Part shown: piece after piece, positions 1 through 10,194 of the stretch | Layout: each line of letters starts with the position of its first letter | Numbering within the stretch: position 1 is the first letter of the stretch | Origin: Gari tellinella | Lineage: Eukaryota; Mollusca; Bivalvia; Cardiida; Psammobiidae | Reading direction: 5' to 3' | DNA: 64,000 bases | Assembly: GCA_922989275.2 (NCBI GenBank) | Contig: OV277868.1 | Span: 79,598,216-79,662,215 of the forward strand | Translations under genes and position numbers: made by a program | Notes under the pieces: generated by a model | Databases searched by the model: none | Told to the model about the DNA's origin: nothing | Seen by the model: only the letters and a program-made list of their open reading frames with translations

Positions 1-2
1 CT

Positions 3-3000
3 TTCAAACAACCGTACAGGAGAATACCTCCTGGGATGTATGAAGAGGTCAGACAGCATTTGAAAGACATGCTCGCTGCTGGTGCCATTCGTGAATCCAA
101 CAGTCCATTCTCTTCTAATGTAGTTCTTGTCCGGAAGAAGGATTTATCCTTACGCTTCTGCATTGACTACAGAGAATTGAACCGTAAAACGCGCAAAGAC
201 GCTTACATGTTACCTCGTTTCGACGATACTGTCGATACCCTTGCTGGATCCCAGTTTTTCAGTAAACTTGATCTTAGATCGGGATACTGGCAAGTGGAGA
301 TGGAAGAGGCAGACAAGGCCAAGACAGCGTTTTCTGTAGGAAATTTAGGCTTCTACGAGTGCGAACGTATGAGCTTTGGGCTTTGTAACGCGCCGGCTAC
401 GTTCCAGAGATTAATGGAGAAGTGTATGGGTGAACTCCATCTCAGGGAGTGCCTCATCTTCATTGATGACATACTGATCTTCTCCAAGACCTTTGAGGAG
501 CATACACAGCGTTTAGAGGCTGTCTTTCAGAGGCTCTCTGAGCACAACCTCAAATTGAAACCCTCGAAGTGTGAGTTCTTTAAGACCTCAGTTGTCTATT
601 TAGGGCACATAGTTTCGAGTGAGGGTATAGCAACAGACCCAGAGAAGACTGCGGCTATAAGGGACTGGAAACCCCCTAGTAACATTAAGGAGCTGAGAAA
701 TTTTCTCGGGTTTGCTGGTTATTATAGGCGGTTTGTCCAGAACTTTTCCTCTATAGCTCAGCCCCTGAATGCCCTCCTAGAAGGCCATTCGACCCACAAG
801 GTCAAGAAAAAAGGGAAGGCTAAGAGGAAACCCAAGAAGCCTGCACAATGGGTCTGGGGAGAAAAGCAGCAAGAGGCTTTTTCTATACTGAAGGATAAGC
901 TTCTCCACCCTCCTGTTCTTGCCTATGCAGATTACACCCTACCCTTTATTGTGCACACTGATGCCAGTGGTCAAGGGTTGGGGGCTGTCCTGTATCAGGT
1001 ACAGGAGGGTGCGGAGAGGGTTATTGCCTATGCCAGTAGGGGTCTGCGGCCTAGTGAGCGCAGATATCCGGCGCACAAGCTTGAGTTTTTGGCACTGAAA
1101 TGGGCTGTTACGGACAAGTTCCATGATTATATCATGGGTAACTCCTTCGTAGTTATCACAGATAACAACCCATTGACTTATGTCTTAACCAGTGCCAAGC
1201 TCGATGCCACTGGGCATCGCTGGGTCGCAGCCCTGGCAAATTACAACTTTTCTATAAAGTACAGAGCTGGAAAGAAGAATGGTGATGCTGATGGGCTCAG
1301 TAGGCTTCCTTCTGATACCATACGTGCGATCTGTCAGTCAGTAACTGCGAATGTTCCGTTTGCTGAATGTGTCTCTAGTGGGGATGATCCTCAGACGGCC
1401 GCTGAGGGCCAGTCCTACTCGAAACACTTCAGCAAGGTCGATTGGGCAAAGGAACAGAAGCTTGACCCTGTCCTTGCCAGAGTTATTACACTCCTATGCA
1501 GCAGTTTTCGCCCCAGGGACAGAGCATCCCGCATGGAATTGCCAGAGGTACAGAAGTACATTAGAGAGTGGAAGAAGCTCCACCTCTCAGGCAATGTTCT
1601 GTACCGAACTGCCGCTCTGGATGGTGTAGTTGTGGAACAGCTAGTTATGCCAGAGTCCTTTAGATCCTTAGCCTTAAAGGGAGTACATGATGATGTAGGT
1701 CATCAAGGCAAGGAGAAGTCGCTATGGTTGGCCAAACAGAGATTTTATTGGCCTGGTCTTGAAAAGGATATTAACAGCAAGATTGAGGCATGTGACCGCT
1801 GCATCAGAAGGAAGGCCCCTACTAAACCCATTGCACAGCTCAACCCTATTTCAAGTACTTACCCTATGGAGCTGGTCTGCATTGACTTTTTGTCTCTGGA
1901 ACCGTCCAAGGGAGGCTTTGAGCATATACTGGTCATTACCGACCATTTTACACGCTATGCTCAGGCTATCCCTTGTCGGAACCAGACAGCACAGACCACG
2001 GCGAAGGCATTGTATGATAATTTCATACGTTTTTACTCCTTCCCCGCCCGGCTCCATAGCGATCAGGGTAGGAACTTTGAAAGTAGAGTTATTAAGGAAC
2101 TCTGCAGACTTGCCCATACCCAGAAGTCAAGGACTACTCCTTACCACCCCATGGGCAACGGGTCTGCAGAGCGTTTCAATCAGACCCTTCTCAAAATGCT
2201 TGGAACCCTGGAGAACAATCAGAAATCTGACTGGAAGTCATTTGTTGCTCCATTGGTTCAGGCATACAATGCGACGCGGAGTGACGCTACGGGTTACTCA
2301 CCCCACTTTCTCATGTTTGGGTGGCACCCAAGACTTTCAGTGGATGCCTTTTTAGGTACATCGCCTGTCCAGGATGAGGTTCCTGCAGGGCCTCAGTCCT
2401 ATGGCAAGAAACTGAAAGCACGCATGCATTACGCATATGATGTTGCGGCTAAGCATGCTGGGAAGTGCGCCCAAAAGAACAAAGACCTCTATGATAGAGG
2501 GAAACGAGAGGCTGCTCTGGAGATAGGGGATCGGGTTCTAGTCCGGAATGTTGGGTTGAAAGGCAAACAGAAATTGGCTGATCGCTGGGAAGAGACGCCC
2601 TATGTCGTGTGTGGCATACCGGATCCAGATTTACCAGTTTACAAAGTAAAACTGGAAAATGGATCCAAGATCCGCACACTGCATAGGAATCTTCTTCTTC
2701 CATTCAACTGCGTGCCAGTCGAGCAACCCAACAGTCCGGGGCCCAGACCCAGAGGTCCGTCTCAGTCGGGTCCTCAAAAGCCCAAACAACCCAGACAGGC
2801 CATGGAGTCAGAGTCAAGCTCTGAAGAGAGCTCTGAGAGCTCAGTCTACATAATTCCCCAGAGAAGAAAACATAGGTTTTCTACAAGGACACAGCAGAGC
2901 AGATCAGCAGATGCGGGTAGTTTTACCCAGGGTCCTAGGCAACCAAGCACCAGAGTTGGAGGTAACTCCAGCCAGAGTAATGTTCCTGTGGCAGCTCCAC

Positions 3001-3353
3001 TTGAACAGACTCAAGATCCTGTCCCGGATCTTACATTGGATCCTGCCTCTGTTGCCAATCCCATTTCAGTTTCAGGTTCGAATCCTGAATTCAGTTCAGC
3101 TTTGCTCTCAGGCAACACTGTAGACCCAAGCCCTGGCTCAGTTCCAGGCACAGATCTGACATTTGACCCTGATCCAGATCCAGACTTAAACCCGGTTCAG
3201 GATCCAGACCCAACTCAAGACCCCACTCCTTCTCCAAGTCCACCTTCTAGAAGGCCGGTCAGGAACAGAAAGGCTCCTGATCGTTATGGTCAGTGGGTTT
3301 GTCCCCAGATAGTCTGGCGCAATGCTTGCGATACAGACTCCTGTTTTGTGTAA
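3..3353 (+). CDS. pol: Ty3/gypsy retrotransposon pol polyprotein (5' end outside window)
   Basis: Polyprotein of an LTR retrotransposon: copies element RNA to DNA and inserts it. The frame is open from the window edge; the first Met is at 36, but residues before it (FKQPYRRIPPG) already belong to the reverse transcriptase, so this is a partial CDS. Numbering from Met36: reverse transcriptase with FIDD near 142; RNase H with HTDAS, Asp near 309; H2C2 integrase zinc finger about 552-590; integrase triad D617, D676, E712 (35 residues between the last two, the D,D35E pattern). The last 200 or so residues are Pro/Ser/Asp-rich with DPDP repeats and end in TAA at 3351-3353. No frameshift or stop is seen, so this copy may be young. 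Gag and protease lie upstream of the window. Family assignment is strong; the clade is not determined. Confidence 0.95.
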   Translation, partial: FKQPYRRIPPGMYEEVRQHLKDMLAAGAIRESNSPFSSNVVLVRKKDLSLRFCIDYRELNRKTRKDAYMLPRFDDTVDTLAGSQFFSKLDLRSGYWQVEMEEADKAKTAFSVGNLGFYECERMSFGLCNAPATFQRLMEKCMGELHLRECLIFIDDILIFSKTFEEHTQRLEAVFQRLSEHNLKLKPSKCEFFKTSVVYLGHIVSSEGIATDPEKTAAIRDWKPPSNIKELRNFLGFAGYYRRFVQNFSSIAQPLNALLEGHSTHKVKKKGKAKRKPKKPAQWVWGEKQQEAFSILKDKLLHPPVLAYADYTLPFIVHTDASGQGLGAVLYQVQEGAERVIAYASRGLRPSERRYPAHKLEFLALKWAVTDKFHDYIMGNSFVVITDNNPLTYVLTSAKLDATGHRWVAALANYNFSIKYRAGKKNGDADGLSRLPSDTIRAICQSVTANVPFAECVSSGDDPQTAAEGQSYSKHFSKVDWAKEQKLDPVLARVITLLCSSFRPRDRASRMELPEVQKYIREWKKLHLSGNVLYRTAALDGVVVEQLVMPESFRSLALKGVHDDVGHQGKEKSLWLAKQRFYWPGLEKDINSKIEACDRCIRRKAPTKPIAQLNPISSTYPMELVCIDFLSLEPSKGGFEHILVITDHFTRYAQAIPCRNQTAQTTAKALYDNFIRFYSFPARLHSDQGRNFESRVIKELCRLAHTQKSRTTPYHPMGNGSAERFNQTLLKMLGTLENNQKSDWKSFVAPLVQAYNATRSDATGYSPHFLMFGWHPRLSVDAFLGTSPVQDEVPAGPQSYGKKLKARMHYAYDVAAKHAGKCAQKNKDLYDRGKREAALEIGDRVLVRNVGLKGKQKLADRWEETPYVVCGIPDPDLPVYKVKLENGSKIRTLHRNLLLPFNCVPVEQPNSPGPRPRGPSQSGPQKPKQPRQAMESESSSEESSESSVYIIPQRRKHRFSTRTQQSRSADAGSFTQGPRQPSTRVGGNSSQSNVPVAAPLEQTQDPVPDLTLDPASVANPISVSGSNPEFSSALLSGNTVDPSPGSVPGTDLTFDPDPDPDLNPVQDPDPTQDPTPSPSPPSRRPVRNRKAPDRYGQWVCPQIVWRNACDTDSCFV

Positions 3354-3699
3354 GCTTAGAGCCAGATATCTTACATTAAGTATTACATGTAGTTGTAACC
3401 TGTAATTTATGCAGAATTAACACATGTAGTTTCAGTTTTGAATTCAGTTTTGTAGTTTTATTCTGTAATGTACACAGAATTGACATCTTTAGTTTTATTT
3501 ATGTATTTTAGATTAATTTACTGTACTGTGATCAGTCAAATTTGTATAAGTAATTATAATTTACTTGTAAATTAGCCAGAATCATGTGACAGATCCATGT
3601 ACAGTAGAAATCAATTTTGAGAATTGAATTACATTTTATTTAATTTGTAACTTTAACCTTATGTAAATAAGGTATACTTTTCTGCATAGATAGTGTTTG

Positions 3700-3915
3700 G
3701 TGTGTTGAAAGCTCATGCTTTCTGCAAAATAGTTTAGAAAGCCATTGCTTTCTGCATATTATATTCTTTTGCTTTCTACATGATGGTTTAGAAAGCTCAT
3801 GCTTTCTTCATTATCATGTTAGAAGCTTGTGATTAATATAGCTTTCACCATAGTAATTTAGAAAGCTAATGCTTTCTGCAGAGGTAGTTAGAAAGTTAAT
3901 ACTTTCTACATATAG
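3700..3915 (+). repeat. Array of short inverted repeats in gypsy 3' noncoding region
   Basis: Between pol and the 3' LTR, units of the form GAAAGC..ATGCTTTC occur at least five times about 40-50 bases apart (near 3708, 3739, 3792, 3860, 3890). Each can fold on itself. The function is unknown; packaging or RNA stability are guesses. The rest of 3354-4010 is AT-rich with no gene. Confidence 0.7.
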
Positions 3916-4010
3916 TTAGTGCGGGTATCTATGCACATTTATTATATTTATTTTAGTTATTCTAGTTCACCAGTTGATAGTTAAATTTGCAAATGTCAGG
4001 AGACATTTCA

Positions 4011-4026
4011 AAGAAGCAGGGGAGTA
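4011..4026 (+). promoter_or_regulatory. Polypurine tract of the gypsy element
   Basis: AAAGAAGCAGGGGAG lies directly before the TGTAACC start of the LTR. Plus-strand DNA synthesis in LTR elements is primed from such a tract. Confidence 0.75.
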
Positions 4027-4545
4027 TGTAACCAGGTTACTGTTTAGGGTTTCCCCTTATTATACCCCTTAGCTTTATGTTATTGTACTCGTACTGAAGT
4101 ATGTTTGTGTGAGTGATGAGCACGAGTGCACGGGTATATTGGTGAGCTAGTCGTGAGTGAGATGATGTGAGTTTGTGTTCATGGGTGAGTGAGGCATGAA
4201 AGTCACCTGACCGTAACCCATAAAGTTAACCCTCTTTCCCTCCAAATTCATTCTGGCTAAATTATCGTAGACGACAGGACGTTATATAGAATTACTTTAT
4301 ACTATACTTTACTTTAATATTAGATCTCTTTATACAACAACCAGCTGGTAAGTAACATAACTACTTCTATTAACTTATTCCTCGGCACCTTGTATTTTAC
4401 CCCGATGCCAGTTAACCTAAACATCTTTAGTAAGAGTACATGTATATTTAGAAATAGACTATAACATTGTATTTCCTTTTCAGGGTTTCGTTCATTCATT
4501 CATTAGACTTATTGATTAAAGAACTTCAAACCCTACGATTGTGTT
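4027..4545 (+). repeat. 3' LTR of the gypsy element (right edge approximate)
   Basis: Begins TGTAACCAGGTTAC just after the polypurine tract. Contains TATATAG-like sequence near 4285 and an ATTAAA polyadenylation-like signal near 4517. The right edge is placed where the LINE fragment begins, because the 5' LTR is outside the window and no target-site duplication can be checked. Confidence 0.6.
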
Positions 4546-4554
4546 TATAATCGA

Positions 4555-4975
4555 TCAAAATAGCTTCCTTAAAAACTTGCAATGTATCAATTCTATATCC
4601 TTACTTTCATGGTAACCCCATACAGCTGAGCTATAATTGAGTGTTGAACCTACAAGAGTATCGAATAATTTACATTTTTCTTTGACAGATAATTCAAGTT
4701 GATTAAAAACAATAAACAAGTTGTGTAATGCACGATTGCTATGTTTTGCTAGTCTATTTTGGGTTCTTGCCCAATTTCCATTTTTAAACAAATGTATCCC
4801 AAGATACTTAAAAGAATCTAAAATCTCTAAAACTGTATTGTTAATTGTAAAATTATGTCTACTATGTCGGCCTTTTTCAAAATTCATTATTTTTGTCTTT
4901 GAAGTGTTAATTATAAGGCCCCATGTCAAGCAATAACGTTCAAGGTCATTTAAAAGCGACTGTAGAGCAATGCTT
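4555..4975 (-). pseudogene. LINE reverse transcriptase fragment
   Basis: About 140 residues matching the C-terminal reverse-transcriptase/thumb region of CR1/Jockey-like LINEs: LQSLLNDLERYC..WGL, then NTSKTKIMNF, then FKYLGIHL. The frame stays open upstream of the Met at 4929 to about 4975. The catalytic FADD-type motif lies upstream and is missing. The gypsy 3' LTR abuts its downstream end, so the gypsy element may have inserted into this LINE. The family is recognised from motifs only. Confidence 0.8.
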
Positions 4976-5011
4976 AGATTTTACCATATACAATCAAGTT
5001 TACCTACGCCA

Positions 5012-5263
5012 TTAACCCTCTCCCTTATAGAAGCGACTTTTAGCACATGCATTTTATTCATCCGCTGAAGAAAATAGTTCCAATATATACCGTAATGAAT
5101 ATGTGTTATATTTAACACTTTCCTTATTATAGTAGGTAATAGCTTAAATCAGGCTGAAAGTAAAGCAGAATGCGCCATATGGCGCATTCTGCTTTACTTT
5201 CAACCTGTTTTAAGTAGTCACCTATTTTCAAAACTAGAAACAGTCTATCAGGTAATGGGTTAA
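5012..5263. mobile_element. Palindromic MITE, family B (TTAA-flanked)
   Basis: Flanked by TTAA at 5012 and 5260. Ends CCCTCTCCCTTA and GGTAATGGG are imperfect inverted repeats. The centre (about 5150-5217) is a near-perfect palindrome of AAAGTAAAGCAGAATGCGCC and its complement around ATAT. No coding capacity. TTAA targets with CC-starting ends are the hallmark of piggyBac-like elements, so a non-autonomous piggyBac relative is inferred. Confidence 0.75.
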
Positions 5264-5353
5264 TGTGAAACAAATGTCGTCTGCTTTTATTTCTAAAGGT
5301 AAAAAGTGTAAGGTACTTTGACTTAAGACCATAGGGACATTGAACAAAAAAAT

Positions 5354-5421
5354 GTATTCAGTTCTAATATAATTATACTACATATATATATATAGTATAT
5401 ACTATATTTAGAACTGAATAC
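5354..5421. repeat. AT-rich hairpin
   Basis: GTATTCAGTTCTAATATA pairs with TATATTTAGAACTGAATAC around a (TA)n centre. Probably a very short MITE; function not known. Confidence 0.7.
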
Positions 5422-5469
5422 CGGGGTACAAGGTCACGAAGCTTAAGACAACATGAAGTGAGTTTAAAA

Positions 5470-5524
5470 CAGTCAGGATTCTGACCAGACGTCGCGCCAA
5501 GCTTTCAGAATTCAAACTGTTTGC
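5470..5524. repeat. Degenerate copy of the GATCAGACGCCGCG palindrome
   Basis: CAGGATTCTGACCAGACGTCGCG followed by an eroded second arm ending CAAACTGTTTGC. A decayed member of the core-palindrome superfamily. Confidence 0.5.
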
Positions 5525-5837
5525 AAATAATAACTATACTCTGTTTACCATGACAACCAACATTCAGTAAAGGAGTTAATCTACTAATAAAAATGATATA
5601 GAACAGTCTACCCCACTCCCAGCAATCCTCTGTTTACCTCGCCTATAAAAGAGGGACACAAGGCCCTTGTGTGTTATGTTAAGGTTTCGGTAAACAGGAA
5701 ATGACGTCACATATATGGAAAAAAACAGTTTTCGGAAAATCGAGCGTGGCCGAAACTTATGGAATCGGAATATCGATAAAGAACGAATGTCGTCGACATA
5801 ACACGACAACTCAGTGAACCGTCACCCTCCTATTACC

Positions 5838-6038
5838 TTAACTCTTTGCATGCTGGGTAATTTGTTCGTCTGCTATCGTTCTAAAGTTAGAATTTTCAAA
5901 AATTCCTTTTAAATTCAGTGTCAGAATGGCAAACAGTTTGGATCCTGATGAGACGCCGCGTTACGCGGCGTCTCATCTGGATCCAATCTGCAGAGATAAT
6001 ATGGCAGGTATATCCGCCGCTAGCGTGCAAAGAGTTAA
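5838..6038. mobile_element. Palindromic MITE, family A variant (TTAA-flanked)
   Basis: TTAA at 5838 and 6035; ends CTCTTTGCATGC and GCGTGCAAAGAG are inverted repeats. The core palindrome at 5929-5991 is GATGAGACGCCGCG-TTA-complement. It is complete at both ends but has different termini from the CCCTTTCAC copies, so it is a sister family with the same core. The AT-rich stretches either side (5525-5837, 6040-6766) show no gene. Confidence 0.75.
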
Positions 6039-6773
6039 CATGACTGTGTCACAGGTGTGACTTGGGGCTGACTGTAGTATCATATATCATTACACGTATC
6101 ATCATTATGAATATCTACCCGGCGAAAAAATTGACAAACCCGGAAGTCTGTTGTCAATTTTGGAGTAAATCAGCCCCCTCTCACTTTGCCACAGCATTTA
6201 TACTTTACTCGTTAAGGAGTGTTACGTTGGCATAATTATATCACGGAGTTTAATATTAGCACAACTGTTTAGGTGAAGTATGTTTTCAATTCTTACAGAG
6301 AAAGAGCTAAGAGCTTATATAATTAACCATGCCGAATTAATGTTCGAGTTATCCCTCTTGGGTGACAGGGAATCATACCTCATTTGCGTCAGGTGGCAGA
6401 GTATAATAAGGCGAAAGTAATATAGAAAGCTTCTGTATGAACTATCTGTGTTGCTCTGGTCCTGATGCATTAAGCAGCCACCTGTTTCTTTTATCCGAGT
6501 TCTCACTGAATTGTAGGTCGCTGATGAGGGTAGTACTATATAACAGCAATATTTGTAGTTGCTTAGGTGCATTAAGTTTCATGCATGATATTAGTTTATC
6601 ATATTATAGCGTTGTCCCTCTTGAGTGACTCTGAATCCATGCATAGTTCAGGGCTGCCATAGGTTGACATGAAACATCCTAAGATTTCCAAATTTGAATT
6701 TTTCAAGTGCGATTTTACGAATCGCATTTACCCCCATCGCCTGTTTCTAGCTTTGTTGACACGTGTCTGCTTA

Positions 6774-7087
6774 AAGCAGACTGAAAGTAAAGCAAAATGC
6801 GCCTTAACCCTTTACCTTATAGAAGCGCCTTTTAGCGCATTCCATTTAATCCTCCGCGGAAGACAATAGTTCCAATCTATACAGTCATAAATATGTATTA
6901 GAAGAAATATTTTCTAAATTTCTAGCAGGTTGTAACTTAAAGCAGGCTGAAAGTAAAGCAGAATGCGCCTTAGGGCGCATTCTGCTTTACTTTCAACCTG
7001 CTTTAAATAGTCACCTATTTTCAAAACTAGAAAAAACCTATGGGGTAAAGGGTTAAGGCGCATTCTGCTTTACTTTCAGCCTGCTTT
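6774..7087. mobile_element. Family B MITE inserted in the centre of another B palindrome
   Basis: A complete B element (6804-7056, TTAA each side, central palindrome about 6938-7007) sits exactly between two half-palindromes of a second B element: left arm 6774-6803, right arm 7057-7087. The two arms join as ...GCGCC-TTAA-GGCGC... when the insert is removed, so TTAA is both the palindrome centre and the target-site duplication. This gives direct support for TTAA-specific insertion. Confidence 0.85.
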
Positions 7088-7506
7088 AAGCTACCATGTA
7101 TTAGAGAAAAAAAATCCGAAGATTTAGGAAAAATCCGGAGAAATGGCAGCCCTGATAGTTTGAAGCATGTGGCAGGGATGAAAGTCACAGATTCAGGAGA
7201 ATCCAGTAAAAGCTTTCGGTATTGCAGTCGCGCATTTCATCCTGAATGATTGGTCGCTGCTGACGGGGTAGCACTGTATAACATTTATAGTTCAGTTATT
7301 GTTTAAGAGATTTACGTTTCATTAATTTTATCATCCTATCATATTACAGTATTGTCCCTCTTGAGCGACACCATGCCTCATTTGAAACAGATGGCAATGC
7401 ATTAGGCTGGGTTACCTGCCCCTGACTCTACGTGGAAAGGAAACCCTGAGATTAATAGCGAAAATTCTGAACACATTGTTTCTTTTTAAATGTCTTTGAT
7501 CGTAGG

Positions 7507-7893
7507 ATGTACAGCACGCCCTCTCTACAACGACACCCAATGGGGGTCACAGACTGTGTGTTTTGTTCGGAGGGAGTCGTTATAGAGAGGGAAAATTAAG
7601 ATTTGGCTTACATTTGCAAACAGCTTGAATCAAGATCAGACGCCGCGTCACGCGGCGTCTGATCAGGATTCAATCTGTTTGTCATTCGTCATTACTCGTA
7701 TATCTATTCTATCAAAATCTCCACTTCTATGTAAGTTTGAGAAAAACAGCAGACGATAATTTATAGCAGACGGTATATTGCAGTATTAAAAGAGTTAGAC
7801 ATAATGGTCCTGTTTAGGAAACTATGGCAATGGTCGTTCTATGGAGGGAGTCGTTATTGGGAGGGCCGTTGTAGGGAAGGAACACTGTATAGC
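7507..7893 (+). mobile_element. Palindromic MITE, family C, full length
   Basis: Terminal inverted repeats of the form ACAGCACGCCCTCTCTACAAC / GTTGTAGGGAAGGAACACTGT. Core palindrome 7617-7681 with GATCAGACGCCGCG arms and outer CTTGAATC arms. It also holds GCAGACG/CGTCTGC words shared with family A. Five copies are in the window (7507, 8507, 35.7k, 48.6k, 53.88k). Confidence 0.8.
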
Positions 7894-8506
7894 AGTTTAC
7901 ACAGAGCATATACAGAAAACTTGTATCATTGAATAATACTGTTCACAAAGAACCTGAAACGCGGATAAAGCCTAAACCCTGTTTGTATATTATTTAAACT
8001 TTTAAATATTATTTCAGGCATATTTGGAGGTTATCTATACATATGGTATTTAAATTTCATTTTAAAGCAATTTAAAGGTATCCTTTTCAGCCGCGGAATC
8101 GACAACTCTCAGTGCCGCCACAGTACAAAACAGCATGCCACTATCCTGGTTCGGAAATTATTCATAAACAAAACAAAGTGAAAGTAGAGTCCACTAATTT
8201 TATGATTATCATCTTTACTTCAGAATGTAATGTTTTTTCACTAGAAGCTTATTACTTCAAATCGCTTCACTGTTTCATCTAACACAGTACTGAAGATTAA
8301 TCGAACTTTCGTTTCTAGGGAAGTGATGCTATCCAACGGTGAAATTGGGTGTTGTTTTCTTAATTAGCGGATGAGGACTGAGTAAAAGTTTTGGGCTCGA
8401 TGCTGACTATAGCTGATTCCAAGCATTTGAAACCATAAAAAAGAAATTGCGGACTGTGTCAGTTATATGGAAAACACAAATTCATCACTAGATTTATACA
8501 AATACA

Positions 8507-8866
8507 GTGTTCCCTCTCTACAATGGCCCTCCCAACAACGATTCCCTTCTTACAACGACGCTTGCCGCTCTTCCCCAAAATAAGACAATTATGTTCAACC
8601 TAATCACGACTGCAATGTCGTCTGCTTAAAATTGTCGTCTGCTTTTTTTCCTTAAAATTACATAATGGACATTTGACAGAAAAAAAGTAATGACGAGTGA
8701 CAAACAGCTTGAATCCAGATCAGACGCCGCGTAACGCGTCGTCTGGTCTGGATTCAAGCTGTTTGCAAATGTGAGCCAATTTCCCTCTCTATAACGACTC
8801 CCTCCGAACAACGCACACAATTGTTGTCTCCCATTGGGTGTCGTTGTAGAGAGGGAGCGCTGTATA
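8507..8866 (-). mobile_element. Palindromic MITE, family C, reverse orientation
   Basis: Same termini as the copy at 7507 but inverted (…GTAGAGAGGGAGCGCTGTA at the right edge). Core palindrome 8701-8765 has one arm change (GCGTCGTCTGG) that weakens pairing slightly. The interval 7894-8506 is AT-rich with no recognisable feature. Confidence 0.8.
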
Positions 8867-8984
8867 AATAAACTTTTTCGAGTTTGTTTAGACAAACGTA
8901 AGACTTTAAAAGCAGATCGAACGTACTTTACAACTTTCTATCTTATTCCTATCCGTCCATAGTGAAAATGAGAAGTGAAACGCA

Positions 8985-9062
8985 GACAAGAGCAAATATT
9001 GTAGACCCTGATCAGACTGATCCCTAACGGAACAGTCTGATCTGGGGTTACACTGTTTGTCA
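8985..9062. repeat. Palindrome with ACCCTGATCAGACTG core (family E)
   Basis: GTAGACCCTGATCAGACTG pairs with CAGTCTGATCTGGGGTTAC around ATCCCTAACGGAA, ending CACTGTTTG. Related to the copies near 41.9 and 51.1 kb by the outer GTAGA.C / CACTGTTTG arms. 9063-9465 has no gene that I can see. Confidence 0.6.
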
Positions 9063-9465
9063 TTCAGCTTGCAACCTTTTGACAAATAACTGAGCGACGA
9101 AGGCATTTATTGTTAATTTTACGATTATTACAACAGTTGAACAAGGTGTCCAAAATCTTAAAAACTTTTCGGTAATATGATTTTTGTCGAAGAGAGAATG
9201 GCAGGAAGGAAGAGTGAGTTTAATGAAAGGTTTTATCCATGTCTTGTTTTCCTCTAGCCCAGTGTTAGGCAATTGGTGACGGCGAATATACGACATACAC
9301 ATGTAGTTCTCGTGGGTAACATCTCTACGAAGTGCATCGGTTAGATCTATAGGTCTCCATAAAAAATACTTTACCTAGTTTCGGGGATTGCACCTTATCA
9401 GGTAAAAAGTGTGCAAAAATGTGCAAAACCAGCTGACTGTTTATGCAAAGAATCAGTAAAGCGTC

Positions 9466-9581
9466 TTATGTTTACTTCGTTCAAACATAAAACATTTATC
9501 TTCTCCTTTCCAGTTTATGAACTGAACAAAAAACAAACTCAAAAGTAGGAGTCGGAGTCGACAAGGTCACTTTACTTAATC
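9466..9581 (-). repeat. Split direct repeat B2: 3' end of the PAT-like retrotransposon
   Basis: About 115 bp (TATGTTTACTTCGTTCAAAC … CACTTTACTTAATC) repeated almost exactly at 10022-10137 in the same orientation, with about one difference. It marks the outer 3' end of the minus-strand element. The spacer 9582-9854 is unique and noncoding. Confidence 0.85.
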
Positions 9582-9854
9582 AAATAAACTCACATACATA
9601 ACAGTGGATCCACACACAAAAAATAGAGCCATATAAGAACTAATGGCTAAATAAATGTCACTAACATAAAACTTATCACTGCATGAAAGATACTCTTTCA
9701 TGACAAAAAGTCTGTGTCCACTGTTCCAAACACACTGCAATCAAGTTAAACAACCATCTCATTACTCACTCACTATGGCAACCAAACATAAACCAGTCTG
9801 CAAAATAAAACACTATTTTAGCAAAGAAATAACATAGGGAGGGTGGGTGGGAAA

Positions 9855-10022
9855 ATGTCAAATACGAAGTAACCGTAACGTTGTCGAACCGTCGAATGAG
9901 CTGATATCTCTATACATAGAGGCACGAGTAAATACCCGGATTAAAACGCCTGACTGAACATAAATGGCTCAGTCCGATACAGTAAGCCACGTATAAACAT
10001 ACAATACGAAGATAAATTTATT
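9855..10022 (-). repeat. Split direct repeat A2 of the PAT-like retrotransposon
   Basis: About 168 bp matching 35230-35396 (A1) in the same orientation with only about three substitutions. With B1 and B2 this gives A1 - ORFs - B1 - A2 - B2 on the minus strand, the arrangement known for PAT and Ngaro elements. Confidence 0.88.
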
Positions 10023-10137
10023 TATGTTTACTTCGTTCAAACATAAAACATTTATCTTCTCCTTTCCAGTTTATAAACTGAACAAAAAACAAACTCAAAA
10101 GTAGGAGTCGGAGTCGACAAGGTCACTTTACTTAATC
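10022..10137 (-). repeat. Split direct repeat B1 of the PAT-like retrotransposon
   Basis: Near-identical to 9466-9581 and directly adjacent to A2. Lies just downstream of the recombinase stop codon. Confidence 0.85.
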
Positions 10138-10194
10138 GACAGAAAAAGAACGGGAAACAATATGGTCACAGTACAATACTGCATGTATACATAT

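Noticed and set aside
1..4545. Retroviral envelope gene in the gypsy element
   Set aside because: The sequence after integrase is a Pro/Ser/Asp-rich pol extension in the same frame, with no separate frame, signal peptide or membrane segment before the LTR.
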